Assembly (NCBI GenBank): GCA_024398595.1
Contig: JAKSIX010000002.1
Location: 1-64,000, forward strand
DNA from: Bacteroidaceae bacterium
GTDB taxonomy: Bacteria > Bacteroidota > Bacteroidia > Bacteroidales > Bacteroidaceae
Direction of reading: 5' to 3'
DNA length: 64,000 nt
Positions 51,627 through 60,063 of this stretch are shown in pieces. The notes beneath the pieces were generated by a model. That model saw nothing but the letters and a program-made list of their open reading frames with translations. It did no database searches and had not been told where the DNA came from. Within the stretch, counting starts at the first letter, position 1, and the number at the start of each line of letters is the position of its first letter. The position numbers and the translations under genes are program-made.

Positions 51627-52385
51627 TTATATGATTCTTACCGGGATTTTCTGCCCGTAAAGATACTCCTTTAAATCCTTAATACCTATGTCTCCAAAAT
51701 GAAATACACCTGCGGCAAGTGCGGCATCAGCATTGCCGATGGTAAATGCATCCCTGAAATGCTCCATCTTTCCGGCCCCGCCCGATGCTATCACCGGTAT
51801 CGGAAGCAATTGATGCAGTTTTGCAAGAGTGTCGTTAGGATAGCCGTCGCGTGTGCCGTCGTGGTCCATACTCGTGAACAGAATCTCGCCGGCTCCCAAA
51901 TCCGATGCCTTCATTGCCCAGTCAAACAGGTCTATGTCTGTCTCAAGCCGTCCGCCGTTCAGGAAGCATCTCCATCCTTGCGGTGTCATACGGCCGTCAA
52001 TGGCCACTACGCAGACCTGCTGTCCGAAAGCTTTCGCAATTTCGCTGACAAGTTCAGGCCTTCTGATTGCGGCTGAGTTAACGGATACCTTGTCGGCTCC
52101 GGCCAGAAGCATCCTCTCCACATCGTCAACGCTTCTGATACCTCCTCCCACGGTAAACGGTATTGATATCTCTGCGGCAATCCTCTTTACCACCTCTGTA
52201 AATGTATCGCGTCCCTGATGGCTTGCTGTAATATCAAGGTAAACCAGCTCGTCCGCCCCCTGCTCACTGTAGATGCGACCCAGCTCAACCGGGTCGCCTG
52301 CATCGCGCAGGTTTACGAAATTCACGCCTTTGACGGTTCTTCCTTCGCAAACGTCCAGACAGGGTATTATTCTTTTGGCAAGCAT
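51627..52385 (-). CDS. hisF: Imidazole glycerol phosphate synthase cyclase subunit
   Basis: A 252-residue TIM barrel. The two catalytic Asp are visible in RIIPCLDVCEGRTVKG (D11 equivalent) and ILFTSMDHDGTRDGY (D130 equivalent). It uses ammonia from HisH to make imidazole glycerol phosphate and AICAR. It lies 6 nt after hisA and 11 nt before hisIE. Length is normal (E. coli 258). Confidence 0.96.
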   Translation of the reverse strand: MLAKRIIPCLDVCEGRTVKGVNFVNLRDAGDPVELGRIYSEQGADELVYLDITASHQGRDTFTEVVKRIAAEISIPFTVGGGIRSVDDVERMLLAGADKVSVNSAAIRRPELVSEIAKAFGQQVCVVAIDGRMTPQGWRCFLNGGRLETDIDLFDWAMKASDLGAGEILFTSMDHDGTRDGYPNDTLAKLHQLLPIPVIASGGAGKMEHFRDAFTIGNADAALAAGVFHFGDIGIKDLKEYLYGQKIPVRII

Positions 52386-52391
52386 AGTGTG

Positions 52392-53126
52392 CTATCCGTC
52401 AGTTTTGTCATCGTTTATCGCGGCCATCACGTCCAACGTGATTCTTCCCTCGTAATATGCCTTGCCGACAATTGCCGAGTCAAGTCCGGCTTCTTTGAGC
52501 TCTGTCAGGTCAGCGGTTGACGACACGCCTCCGCTGGCTGTGAGTCTGATGTCGGGAAATTCAGCCAGAATCTTACGGTACAGTCCGGTGGCAGGTCCCT
52601 GAAGAGTCCCGTCCAGATTGATGTCTGTGCATATCACCTGTTTTATTCCAATCGATTTGTATTTTCTGATAAATCCGAACAAATCCAACTGACTGTCCTC
52701 TTTCCATCCGTTGATGGATATCTTTCCGTTGCGGGCATCTGCTCCGAGTATTATCCGGTCAGCTCCGTATCGTTCCGCCCATTCGGCGACCTTGTCAGGG
52801 GAACTGACGGCAATACTGCCTACGGTGACCATCGATGCGCCTGCGTCAAATGCCGATTCAATATCCGCGTCGCTCTTGATGCCCCCGCCGAAATCTACTG
52901 TGAGACCTGTCTTGGAGCATATATCGTGCAACACGGAACGGTTGATGATGTGGTCTCCGCCTGCTCCGTTCAAATCGACCAGATGTATGCGTCTGAAGCC
53001 TTTGCTCTGGAACAGCAGTGCCATATCCAAGGGCGTGTCACAATATATCTTCTGCGATGAGTAGTCTCCCTTGGTCAGTCTTACGCACTTTCCGTCGAGA
53101 ATGTCAATGGCGGGAATTATTGTCAT
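52392..53126 (-). CDS. hisA: ProFAR isomerase
   Basis: A 244-residue TIM barrel related to HisF. IIPAIDILDGKCVRLTKGDY contains the first catalytic Asp and ICTDINLDGTLQGP the second. It isomerises ProFAR to PRFAR. It sits 6 nt from both hisH and hisF, so the complete IGP synthase and its substrate-forming enzyme are made together. Confidence 0.96.
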   Translation of the reverse strand: MTIIPAIDILDGKCVRLTKGDYSSQKIYCDTPLDMALLFQSKGFRRIHLVDLNGAGGDHIINRSVLHDICSKTGLTVDFGGGIKSDADIESAFDAGASMVTVGSIAVSSPDKVAEWAERYGADRIILGADARNGKISINGWKEDSQLDLFGFIRKYKSIGIKQVICTDINLDGTLQGPATGLYRKILAEFPDIRLTASGGVSSTADLTELKEAGLDSAIVGKAYYEGRITLDVMAAINDDKTDG

Positions 53127-53132
53127 TATTAT

Positions 53133-53723
53133 TTACAAATCAAGAAAGTTGCACAATATTTTTCCGCCGATTTTCCCGCTCTTCTCAGGATGAAACTGAG
53201 TCGCGTAGAAATTGTCCTTATGAAGCGCCGCACTGAATGGATTTATGTAGGTGGTCTGCGCTATTGTCCAATCGCATACGGGTACGTAGAAACTGTGGAC
53301 GAAATATACGGATTCCGGTCTGCGGAAGCCTTTGAACAGGGCATCCCCGGTGCATTCAATCCCGTTCCATCCCATATGCGGGACTTTATCCTCGTTGCTT
53401 GCCGCACGGAATCTTACGACAGGGACATTGAATATTCCCAAACAATCCACATCGCCTTCTTCGCTGTGCGAACACATCAGCTGCTGTCCCAGACATATAC
53501 CCAAGACAGGCTGTGCAAGTCCCTTGATAATGGAATCCAATCCGTGTGACCTGAGGTAGTCCATGGTCGTTGCGGCTTCTCCGACTCCGGGGAATATGAC
53601 TTTGTCGGCCGAGCGAAGGGCTTCGGCATTGTCCGTCAGAATATGTTCTGCACCGAGTCTGTCCAAGGCGTGCATTACTGAACTGACATTTCCCGCATTG
53701 TATTTGACTATGGCTACTTTCAT
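53133..53723 (-). CDS. hisH: Imidazole glycerol phosphate synthase glutaminase subunit
   Basis: A 196-residue class I glutamine amidotransferase. The catalytic triad is Cys in GICLGQQLM, His and Glu in TQFHPEKSG. It supplies ammonia to HisF. The ATG at 53723 is chosen because the family starts MKVAIVKYNAGN; an in-frame ATG 63 nt upstream would run across the promoter region. It is the first gene of a seven-gene operon hisH-hisA-hisF-hisIE-ftsE-lysC-lysA. hisG, D, C and B are not nearby. Confidence 0.95.
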   Translation of the reverse strand: MKVAIVKYNAGNVSSVMHALDRLGAEHILTDNAEALRSADKVIFPGVGEAATTMDYLRSHGLDSIIKGLAQPVLGICLGQQLMCSHSEEGDVDCLGIFNVPVVRFRAASNEDKVPHMGWNGIECTGDALFKGFRRPESVYFVHSFYVPVCDWTIAQTTYINPFSAALHKDNFYATQFHPEKSGKIGGKILCNFLDL

Positions 53724-53732
53724 ATCGGCCTG

Positions 53733-53769
53733 CAAAATTATGAAATGTTGTATAAATAAAGTAATTTTG
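53733..53769. promoter_or_regulatory. Divergent promoter boxes for the his operon and ileS
   Basis: TAATTTTG is read on the minus strand at 53733-53740 (toward hisH) and on the plus strand at 53762-53769 (toward ileS, ATG at 53802). Both match TAnnTTTG. The -33 elements are not clear. Confidence 0.45.
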
Positions 53770-53801
53770 TAGTTTGAAACATTCAATTTAGGATTACGAG
53801 G

Positions 53802-56800
53802 ATGAACCGCAAGTTTGCAGAAAGGAGTCAGCTGAATCTGTCAGAACTGAATGAGGAAGTGCTGGCCGACTGGCTGAAAGAGAATTTGTTTGAGCGTAGT
53901 GTGAAGGAACGTGAGGGCTGTCCCTCCTTTGTGTTCTACGAGGGACCTCCATCGGCAAACGGAATGCCTGGTATTCATCACGTGATGGCACGTACCATAA
54001 AGGACAGTTTCTGCCGTTACAAGACAATGTGCGGATTTCAGGTGAACCGCAAGGCCGGCTGGGATACTCACGGACTTCCCGTTGAACTCGGCGTGGAGAA
54101 GAATCTCGGCATTACCAAGGAGGATATAGGCAGGAAGATTTCTGTTGATGACTATAACAGGAATTGCCGTACCGAGGTTATGAAATACAAGGAGCGTTGG
54201 AGTGAACTGACGCGTAAGATTGGCTATTGGGTGGATTTGGACAATCCTTACATAACGTATGATAACCGTTATATCGAGACTCTATGGTGGCTTCTGAAAC
54301 AGTTGTACGGAAAGGGCTATCTCTACAAGGGATACACCATACAGCCATATTCTCCGGCAGCCGGAACGGGGCTTTCCAGCCACGAACTGAACCAGCCCGG
54401 ATGTTACCGCGATGTCAAGGACACTACGGTGACGGCACAGTTCCTGATAACCGATCCGAAGCCGGAAATGACAAGGTGGGGCATGCCGTACTTCCTTGCC
54501 TGGACCACGACCCCGTGGACATTGCCGTCAAATACGGCACTTTGCGTGGGCAATAAGATAGATTATGTGGCAGTACAGACCTATAATCCGTACTCAGGTC
54601 AGCCTGTGACGGTGATTATGGCATCTGAGCGTGTCTCCGCGTATCTGAATCCGGAGGGGGAGAAACTGCCGATGGAGCAATACGCTCAGGGCGATAAGGT
54701 GATACCATACCGTATCGTCGCAAATTACAAAGGCTCAGATCTGACCGGTATGCATTATGCCCAGCTTTTCCCGTGGGTCAAGCCGACCTATAAGGACGAG
54801 GACGGCTCGATAAAGATAAGTGATGCCGGATTCCGAGTAATCCACGGTGATTATGTCACTACGGAGGATGGTACCGGTATCGTGCATATCGCTCCGACAT
54901 TCGGCGCTGACGATGCGTTTGTGGCAAAGGCTGCCGGCATCCCGTCGCTGTTCATGGTCAACCGTAAGATGGAGACCCGTCCTATGGTCGATTTTACAGG
55001 AAAATACTGGATGCTGGATGAACTTGATCCTGATTTCGTGGACAGATGCGTGGACAAGTCTCTGTACCGGGAGTATGAGGGTGCGTACGTGAAGAACGCC
55101 TACGACCCCAAGTGCAACGAGGGCGGTAAATACGATGAGTCTGCGGCATCGAAGGCTGAGGATCTGAATATTGCCATCTGTATGCGCATGAAGCAGGCCG
55201 GAACAGCTTTCAAGATAGAGAAGCACGTACACAACTATCCTCATTGCTGGCGTACCGACAAGCCTGTACTCTATTATCCGCTGGACAGCTGGTTCATCAA
55301 GGCTTCTGCCGCACGTGACAGAATGATTGAACTGAACAGGACTATAAAGTGGAAACCGGAATCGACAGGTACCGGCAGATTCGGCAAATGGCTGGAGAAT
55401 CTGAATGACTGGAATCTCAGCCGCAGCCGCTATTGGGGAACACCGCTGCCTATCTGGCGCAATGATGAGGGCGATGAGATTTGCATAGGTTCCGTCCACG
55501 AACTGTATGACGAAATGGAAAAATCCGTCCGGGCCGGTGTGATGAAATCCAATCCGTTCAAGGATAAGGGATTCGTGCCGGATTTATATACGGCGGAGAA
55601 TTACGGGAAGATAGATTTGCATCGTCCGTATGTTGACGATATAGTACTGGTGTCAGAGGCCGGCCGTCCGATGAAGCGCGAGACAGACCTGATTGATGTC
55701 TGGTTTGACAGTGGCGCAATGCCGTTTGCACAGATGCATTATCCGTTTGAGAATAAGGAGCTTGTAGATAACGGTCAGGTGTTCCCTGCCGATTTCATAG
55801 CTGAAGGCGTGGATCAGACGAGAGGCTGGTTCTATACCCTGCACGCTATTGCCACTATGGTACGCGATGCCGTATCGTTCAAGGCTGTCATATCCAACGG
55901 ACTGGTGCTTGACAGGAACGGCAACAAGATGAGCAAGCGTCTCGGCAATGCCGTCGATCCGTTCGGCGAGATTGAGAAGTTCGGCAGTGACCCGCTCCGC
56001 TGGTATATGATTACCAATGCACAGCCCTGGGACAATCTCCGTTTTGACGAGGAAGGGGTGAAGGATGTCGTGAGGAAGTTCTTCGGCACTCTTCACAATA
56101 CATACCGCTTCTTTGCACAATATGCCAATGTGGATGGCTTTGATTTTTCGGAGAGTGTCATTCCTGTGGCAGACAGACCTGTGATGGACCGTTGGATACT
56201 CAGTGAGCTCAACACTCTGATAAGGAATGTGCGCGAGTGTCTGGACGATTATGAGCCTACACGTGCCGGCCGTCTGATTACTGATTTTGTGAACGATTAC
56301 CTGTCGAACTGGTATGTACGTCTTACCAAGGACCGCTATTGGGGCTGTGCAATGAACGCAGACAAACTTGCGGCTTACCAGACATTATATACCTGCCTGG
56401 AGACAATCTCCCTGCTGATGGCTCCTATAGCTCCGTTCTATGCAGACCGTCTGTTCCGCGACCTGAATGCGGTGACCGGACGTGTCAAGTCCGATTCAGT
56501 TCATCTGGCTATGTTCCCGGAATGTGATGAAAGTATGATAGACAAAGCCCTGGAGTCACGTATGGAACTCGCTCAGAAAATCACATCGATGACGCTTGCA
56601 TTGCGTAAGCGCGATGATGTCAGGATAAATGTACGTAAGCCGCTTCAGAAGATACTCGTTCCTGTGACGGCCGAAGTCAAGTCAAATATAGAGCCTGTCA
56701 AGGAACTTATCAGAAGTGAGGTGAATGTCAAGGAAGTTGAGTTCGTGGAGGGCACGGCCGGAATACTTGTGAAGAGGGTCAAGTGCAACTTCAAACTGCT

Positions 56801-57293
56801 TGGCAAGAAATTCGGCCCTCTTATGAAGAGTGTGTCGGCTGCCGTGCAGAATATGACGCAGGAGGATATTGCCGCTCTGGAGCGCGACGGCTCGTTTACG
56901 TTCAATATAGTCGGACAGGAGGCTGTGGTGAATACCTCGGAGGTGGATATATTCAGTGAGGACATACCGGGATGGGTAGTTGCCAACGAAGGGACGGTAA
57001 CGGTTGCCTTGGATGTTACATTGACAGATGCTCTGGTGCGTGAGGGTATAGCGCGTGAACTTAAGAAGAGAATTCAGGATATGCGTAAGGCATCCGGCTT
57101 TGATATAACAGACCGTATTGCCGTGCGCCTTTCATCAACCTCGGCCACAGATGGGGCTGTCATTGAGTATATGGATTGGATTAAGGAACAGGTGCTGGCC
57201 AACTCGATTGAGCTTGTCGCAGGTCTGTCCGAAGGGGAGGATGTCTCATTTGACGAGTATTCGCTGAAGGCTCAGGTGGAGAGACAAAACTAA
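53802..57293 (+). CDS. ileS: Isoleucyl-tRNA synthetase, type 2, with GIHH in place of HIGH
   Basis: An 1163-residue class I synthetase of the long type 2 (eukaryote-like) group. Residues 49-60 read PPSANGMPGIHH: the HIGH motif is G57-I58-H59-H60, with the first and third residues swapped. KMSK is at 709-712 (NGNKMSKRLGN). Between them are the CP1 editing domain and the WTTTPWTLPSN segment. The C-terminal region holds the anticodon-binding and extra domains of type 2 enzymes. Type 2 IleRS are known to resist mupirocin, and the GXHH form has been reported to give very high resistance. The gene opens a run with dksA-like, lspA and DUF4296, and has a TAATTTTG box upstream. Confidence 0.96.
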   Translation: MNRKFAERSQLNLSELNEEVLADWLKENLFERSVKEREGCPSFVFYEGPPSANGMPGIHHVMARTIKDSFCRYKTMCGFQVNRKAGWDTHGLPVELGVEKNLGITKEDIGRKISVDDYNRNCRTEVMKYKERWSELTRKIGYWVDLDNPYITYDNRYIETLWWLLKQLYGKGYLYKGYTIQPYSPAAGTGLSSHELNQPGCYRDVKDTTVTAQFLITDPKPEMTRWGMPYFLAWTTTPWTLPSNTALCVGNKIDYVAVQTYNPYSGQPVTVIMASERVSAYLNPEGEKLPMEQYAQGDKVIPYRIVANYKGSDLTGMHYAQLFPWVKPTYKDEDGSIKISDAGFRVIHGDYVTTEDGTGIVHIAPTFGADDAFVAKAAGIPSLFMVNRKMETRPMVDFTGKYWMLDELDPDFVDRCVDKSLYREYEGAYVKNAYDPKCNEGGKYDESAASKAEDLNIAICMRMKQAGTAFKIEKHVHNYPHCWRTDKPVLYYPLDSWFIKASAARDRMIELNRTIKWKPESTGTGRFGKWLENLNDWNLSRSRYWGTPLPIWRNDEGDEICIGSVHELYDEMEKSVRAGVMKSNPFKDKGFVPDLYTAENYGKIDLHRPYVDDIVLVSEAGRPMKRETDLIDVWFDSGAMPFAQMHYPFENKELVDNGQVFPADFIAEGVDQTRGWFYTLHAIATMVRDAVSFKAVISNGLVLDRNGNKMSKRLGNAVDPFGEIEKFGSDPLRWYMITNAQPWDNLRFDEEGVKDVVRKFFGTLHNTYRFFAQYANVDGFDFSESVIPVADRPVMDRWILSELNTLIRNVRECLDDYEPTRAGRLITDFVNDYLSNWYVRLTKDRYWGCAMNADKLAAYQTLYTCLETISLLMAPIAPFYADRLFRDLNAVTGRVKSDSVHLAMFPECDESMIDKALESRMELAQKITSMTLALRKRDDVRINVRKPLQKILVPVTAEVKSNIEPVKELIRSEVNVKEVEFVEGTAGILVKRVKCNFKLLGKKFGPLMKSVSAAVQNMTQEDIAALERDGSFTFNIVGQEAVVNTSEVDIFSEDIPGWVVANEGTVTVALDVTLTDALVREGIARELKKRIQDMRKASGFDITDRIAVRLSSTSATDGAVIEYMDWIKEQVLANSIELVAGLSEGEDVSFDEYSLKAQVERQN

Positions 57294-57316
57294 GTATTAA
57301 TCTAAAAATTACTGCT

Positions 57317-57691
57317 ATGGCTGAGAAAAAACGCTACACTGATGAGGAACTTGAGGAGTTCCGTCAGCTCATAAACGAGAAACTGGCTGTTGCGCAGCGT
57401 GACTATGATGCTTTGAAGGCTTCTCTTATGAATGCCGACAACAATAGTACTGACGACACATCTCCTACATACAAGGTGCTGGAGGAAGGTGCGAATACCC
57501 TCACGAAGGAGGAGACAACACGTCTCGCACAGCGTCAGATGAAATTCATACAGTCTCTTCAGGCTGCTCTGGTGCGTATAGAGAACAAGACATACGGAAT
57601 ATGCCGCGAGACAGGCAAGCTTATTCCTGCTGACAGACTGCGCGCCGTACCTCATGCAACATTGTGCATTGAGGCAAAGCAGAAAAAGTAA
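57317..57691 (+). CDS. TraR/DksA-family protein with a reduced zinc-finger
   Basis: A 124-residue protein. A long helical region (about residues 8-90) is followed by the DksA-type C-terminal fold YGICRETGKLI and RLRAVPHATLC. DksA has four cysteines in two CxxC pairs. Here only the first Cys of each pair remains (C96, C117), with T99 and A120 in place of the second. Such Cys-poor DksA-like proteins are known and may fold without zinc. DksA-like proteins bind RNA polymerase and respond to ppGpp. It lies 23 nt after ileS and 11 nt before lspA. Confidence 0.85.
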   Translation: MAEKKRYTDEELEEFRQLINEKLAVAQRDYDALKASLMNADNNSTDDTSPTYKVLEEGANTLTKEETTRLAQRQMKFIQSLQAALVRIENKTYGICRETGKLIPADRLRAVPHATLCIEAKQKK

Positions 57692-57702
57692 GGGATGACT
57701 TT

Positions 57703-58353
57703 ATGAGCGGTTCTCCGTCAGAAGAAAAATCGCGGCAGAGGCGTATAGCCGTGCTGCTTATTGTCATGATACTGCTGGCAGACCAGATTGTGAAATATTT
57801 GGTCAAGTCCAATATGTACCTGGGTGAGCAGATCCGTATAACCGACTGGTTCTATATACTCTTTGTCGAGAATAACGGAATGGCTTTCGGAATGGAGATA
57901 TTCGGCAAGCTGTTTCTGTCGCTTTTCCGTATTGTTGCCATTGCCTTCTTCGTATGGTACCTGGTGAGGATAATCAATAAGGGCGGCTACCCTACAGGCT
58001 ATATCGTCTGTGTATCCTGTGTCATTGCCGGAGCAGCCGGCAATCTGGTGGATTGTATCCTTTACGGTCAGATATTTTCCCAAAGCGGATACGGCACTGG
58101 AGGGGTGGCATCTCTTGTACCTTTCGGGGACGGATACGCACCGGTCTTTTTCGGAAAAGTAGTTGACATGTTCTATTTTCCACTGTGGACGTGGCCCGAA
58201 TGGATACCGTTGCTCGGGGGTAAGATATTCTTCAGCCCGGTATTCAATGTGGCGGATTCCTGCATAACCTGCGCAATGATAGTGATAATACTGTTCTATG
58301 CGAAGTGCTTGAACGAGGGACTTGGCAAGGAAAAGTCAAAGAATGGGGAATGA
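57703..58353 (+). CDS. lspA: Lipoprotein signal peptidase
   Basis: A 216-residue type II signal peptidase with four membrane helices. Conserved features are NNGMAFGM, GAAGNLVDCILYG (first catalytic Asp) and FNVADSCITCAM (second catalytic Asp). It is longer than E. coli LspA (164) because of a loop around residues 125-165 that is usual in Bacteroidota. It removes signal peptides from prolipoproteins such as the one encoded just downstream, which it overlaps by 4 nt. It is the target of globomycin. Confidence 0.95.
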   Translation: MSGSPSEEKSRQRRIAVLLIVMILLADQIVKYLVKSNMYLGEQIRITDWFYILFVENNGMAFGMEIFGKLFLSLFRIVAIAFFVWYLVRIINKGGYPTGYIVCVSCVIAGAAGNLVDCILYGQIFSQSGYGTGGVASLVPFGDGYAPVFFGKVVDMFYFPLWTWPEWIPLLGGKIFFSPVFNVADSCITCAMIVIILFYAKCLNEGLGKEKSKNGE

Positions 58354-59234
58354 CACGTTGCCGGCTGATACTGCTGATGTTGGCTCTCACGCTTGTCGTG
58401 GGATGCGGTAACCGCTACAGAAACGGTGTGATACCTCCACGCAGGTTCGCGGATTTTCTGTATGACTACCATCTCGCCCAGGCCATAGGAACTGATTTGC
58501 AGTACGATGAGAAATACAGACAGGAACTGTACGTCAATTACGTATTTGAAAGCCACAACATTACGCGTGAGGAATACGAAGCCTCCTTAGTATGGTACAC
58601 ACGTCATCCCGAAGAACTGTATGACATTTACGTCAGTCTCACGGAGCGGTCGGAGAAGGAAAAAAAAGCCATTGCGTCACGATTGGAGAAGATAGAAAAG
58701 AAATCCTTAATCGTGAAAAGCGGAGATTCTGTCGATTTGTGGTATTTGGGCAGAAGCCGCATAATGGCGGATGCGCCCTTGCTGAATCCGTTTACATTTT
58801 CTGTCGGTGTGGATTCCACCTTCTATATGTCTGATACGCTGGAATGGAAGGTCGGCATATATTTCAGCGACATCTTTCCCGATACAATGCGGTTGGAAAC
58901 GGATAGGGAAGCGTATCTGTCATTTTCCATAGAGTATAAGGACAGCATATCATCCGTAGATACCATTGCCCGCGAAAATGGCATATATACTCTGGTGTTG
59001 CGAAGCGACAGCGTTATTGCACCGGATAACGTAATGGGCTCGATAACGTATCTGAATCCGGATAGCGGTGTGGTGTCCCTGATGTTTCTGCATGACATTA
59101 CCCTTATGCGCTATCATTTATCCGATAAGTACGGCCTGACTCGGGATTCCATTCCGGCAGCCGTTGCAGATTCGCTTGACGGAAGTATCGACTCCCTTCA
59201 GACTACAGGTTCTGAGTTCAGATTCTTCTTCTGA
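58350..59234 (+). CDS. DUF4296 lipoprotein
   Basis: A 294-residue predicted lipoprotein with a lipobox near its N-terminus (LVVGCGN). The DUF4296 domain covers roughly residues 25-120 (PPRRFADFLYDYHLAQAIG, then RHPEELYDIYVSLTERSEKE). The C-terminal half is a beta-rich region without recognised relatives. The function of DUF4296 is unknown; the domain is Bacteroidota-specific. The ATG at 58350 overlaps the lspA stop by 4 nt, a conserved neighbourhood in this phylum. The last 17 nt overlap the convergent methyltransferase gene. Confidence 0.85.
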   Translation: MTRCRLILLMLALTLVVGCGNRYRNGVIPPRRFADFLYDYHLAQAIGTDLQYDEKYRQELYVNYVFESHNITREEYEASLVWYTRHPEELYDIYVSLTERSEKEKKAIASRLEKIEKKSLIVKSGDSVDLWYLGRSRIMADAPLLNPFTFSVGVDSTFYMSDTLEWKVGIYFSDIFPDTMRLETDREAYLSFSIEYKDSISSVDTIARENGIYTLVLRSDSVIAPDNVMGSITYLNPDSGVVSLMFLHDITLMRYHLSDKYGLTRDSIPAAVADSLDGSIDSLQTTGSEFRFFF

Positions 59235-59970
59235 ATTCGGACAGGACGATGGATGTCGCCATGGCGACATTGAGCGACTCTGATGTCGGCCGTCCGGCCG
59301 GGAAGCTTGGAATGCCTATGCGGAAACGTACAAGTTTCCCAATATCTGTACTTATGCCGTTCCCCTCATTTCCCATAATTATGATTCCAGACGGACTCAG
59401 ATGCTCTGTATATATGTTGCTGCCGTCCATAAATGTGCCGTATGTGGGGATATCCTTGTCTATCCGGCTGAGACTCTGATACAAATCTATGTAATGCAGC
59501 TGCACCCGGGCTATTGCTCCCATTGTTGCCTGTACAGCTTTGGGGTTGAACACATCTGCCGTATTCTGTGAACAGAAAATATGATTTATTCCGAACCAGT
59601 CAGCGAGCCTTACTATAGTGCCGAGATTCCCCGGATCCTGCACGCCATCCAAGGCCAGACACAATTCACTGGCGGCAATATCCATATCACACGTGCTGTC
59701 AGGAATGCGGAACAGTGCCAGTACATCGTGCGGAGTCTGCAACAGACTGGCCTTACGCAGCTCATCCCCGGTGACAGGCTGTATCTGTTCTATCCCTTTG
59801 GGGTGGTTTCTGGAAAGCCAGTCATCTGTGGCCGCAAGAAAAACGCATTCGAACGTGCCTGTGAGTTCTTCAGTGAGCTTTGCTCCCTCCGCCAGAAACA
59901 GCCCGTTCTCAAGACGGTATTTTCTTTGAGCCAGAGAATGTATCAGCTTGATTTTGGATGCGCTCAGCAT
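59218..59970 (-). CDS. TrmH/SpoU-family RNA methyltransferase
   Basis: A 250-residue SPOUT methyltransferase. The N-terminal substrate-binding domain (about 1-95) is followed by a knotted SAM-binding domain with LALDGVQDPGNLGTIVRLADWFG (motif 1), IIIMGNEGNGIS (motif 2) and the final SESLNVAMATSIVLSEFRRR (motif 3). It methylates a ribose 2'-OH in rRNA or tRNA; the target is not readable. The ATG at 59970 is chosen over one 60 nt upstream because the family starts near it. A TAACTTTG box lies at 59989-59996 on the minus strand. Confidence 0.93.
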   Translation of the reverse strand: MLSASKIKLIHSLAQRKYRLENGLFLAEGAKLTEELTGTFECVFLAATDDWLSRNHPKGIEQIQPVTGDELRKASLLQTPHDVLALFRIPDSTCDMDIAASELCLALDGVQDPGNLGTIVRLADWFGINHIFCSQNTADVFNPKAVQATMGAIARVQLHYIDLYQSLSRIDKDIPTYGTFMDGSNIYTEHLSPSGIIIMGNEGNGISTDIGKLVRFRIGIPSFPAGRPTSESLNVAMATSIVLSEFRRRI

Positions 59971-59988
59971 AATGTCCGGTATTTGTGG

Positions 59989-60057
59989 CAAAGTTAGTGT
60001 CTGAACGGCAAAAATGAAAGTAAAATGCAACGGTTTTTTGAAGATTACTTAACTTTG
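59989..60057. promoter_or_regulatory. Divergent promoter boxes for the methyltransferase and tamL-like genes
   Basis: TAACTTTG occurs on the minus strand at 59989-59996 (toward the methyltransferase) and on the plus strand at 60050-60057 (toward the outer-membrane gene, 6 nt before its first start codon at 60064). Transcription from the plus box would begin almost at the ATG, leaving a very short or no leader. Confidence 0.4.
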
Positions 60058-60063
60058 CAGGTT

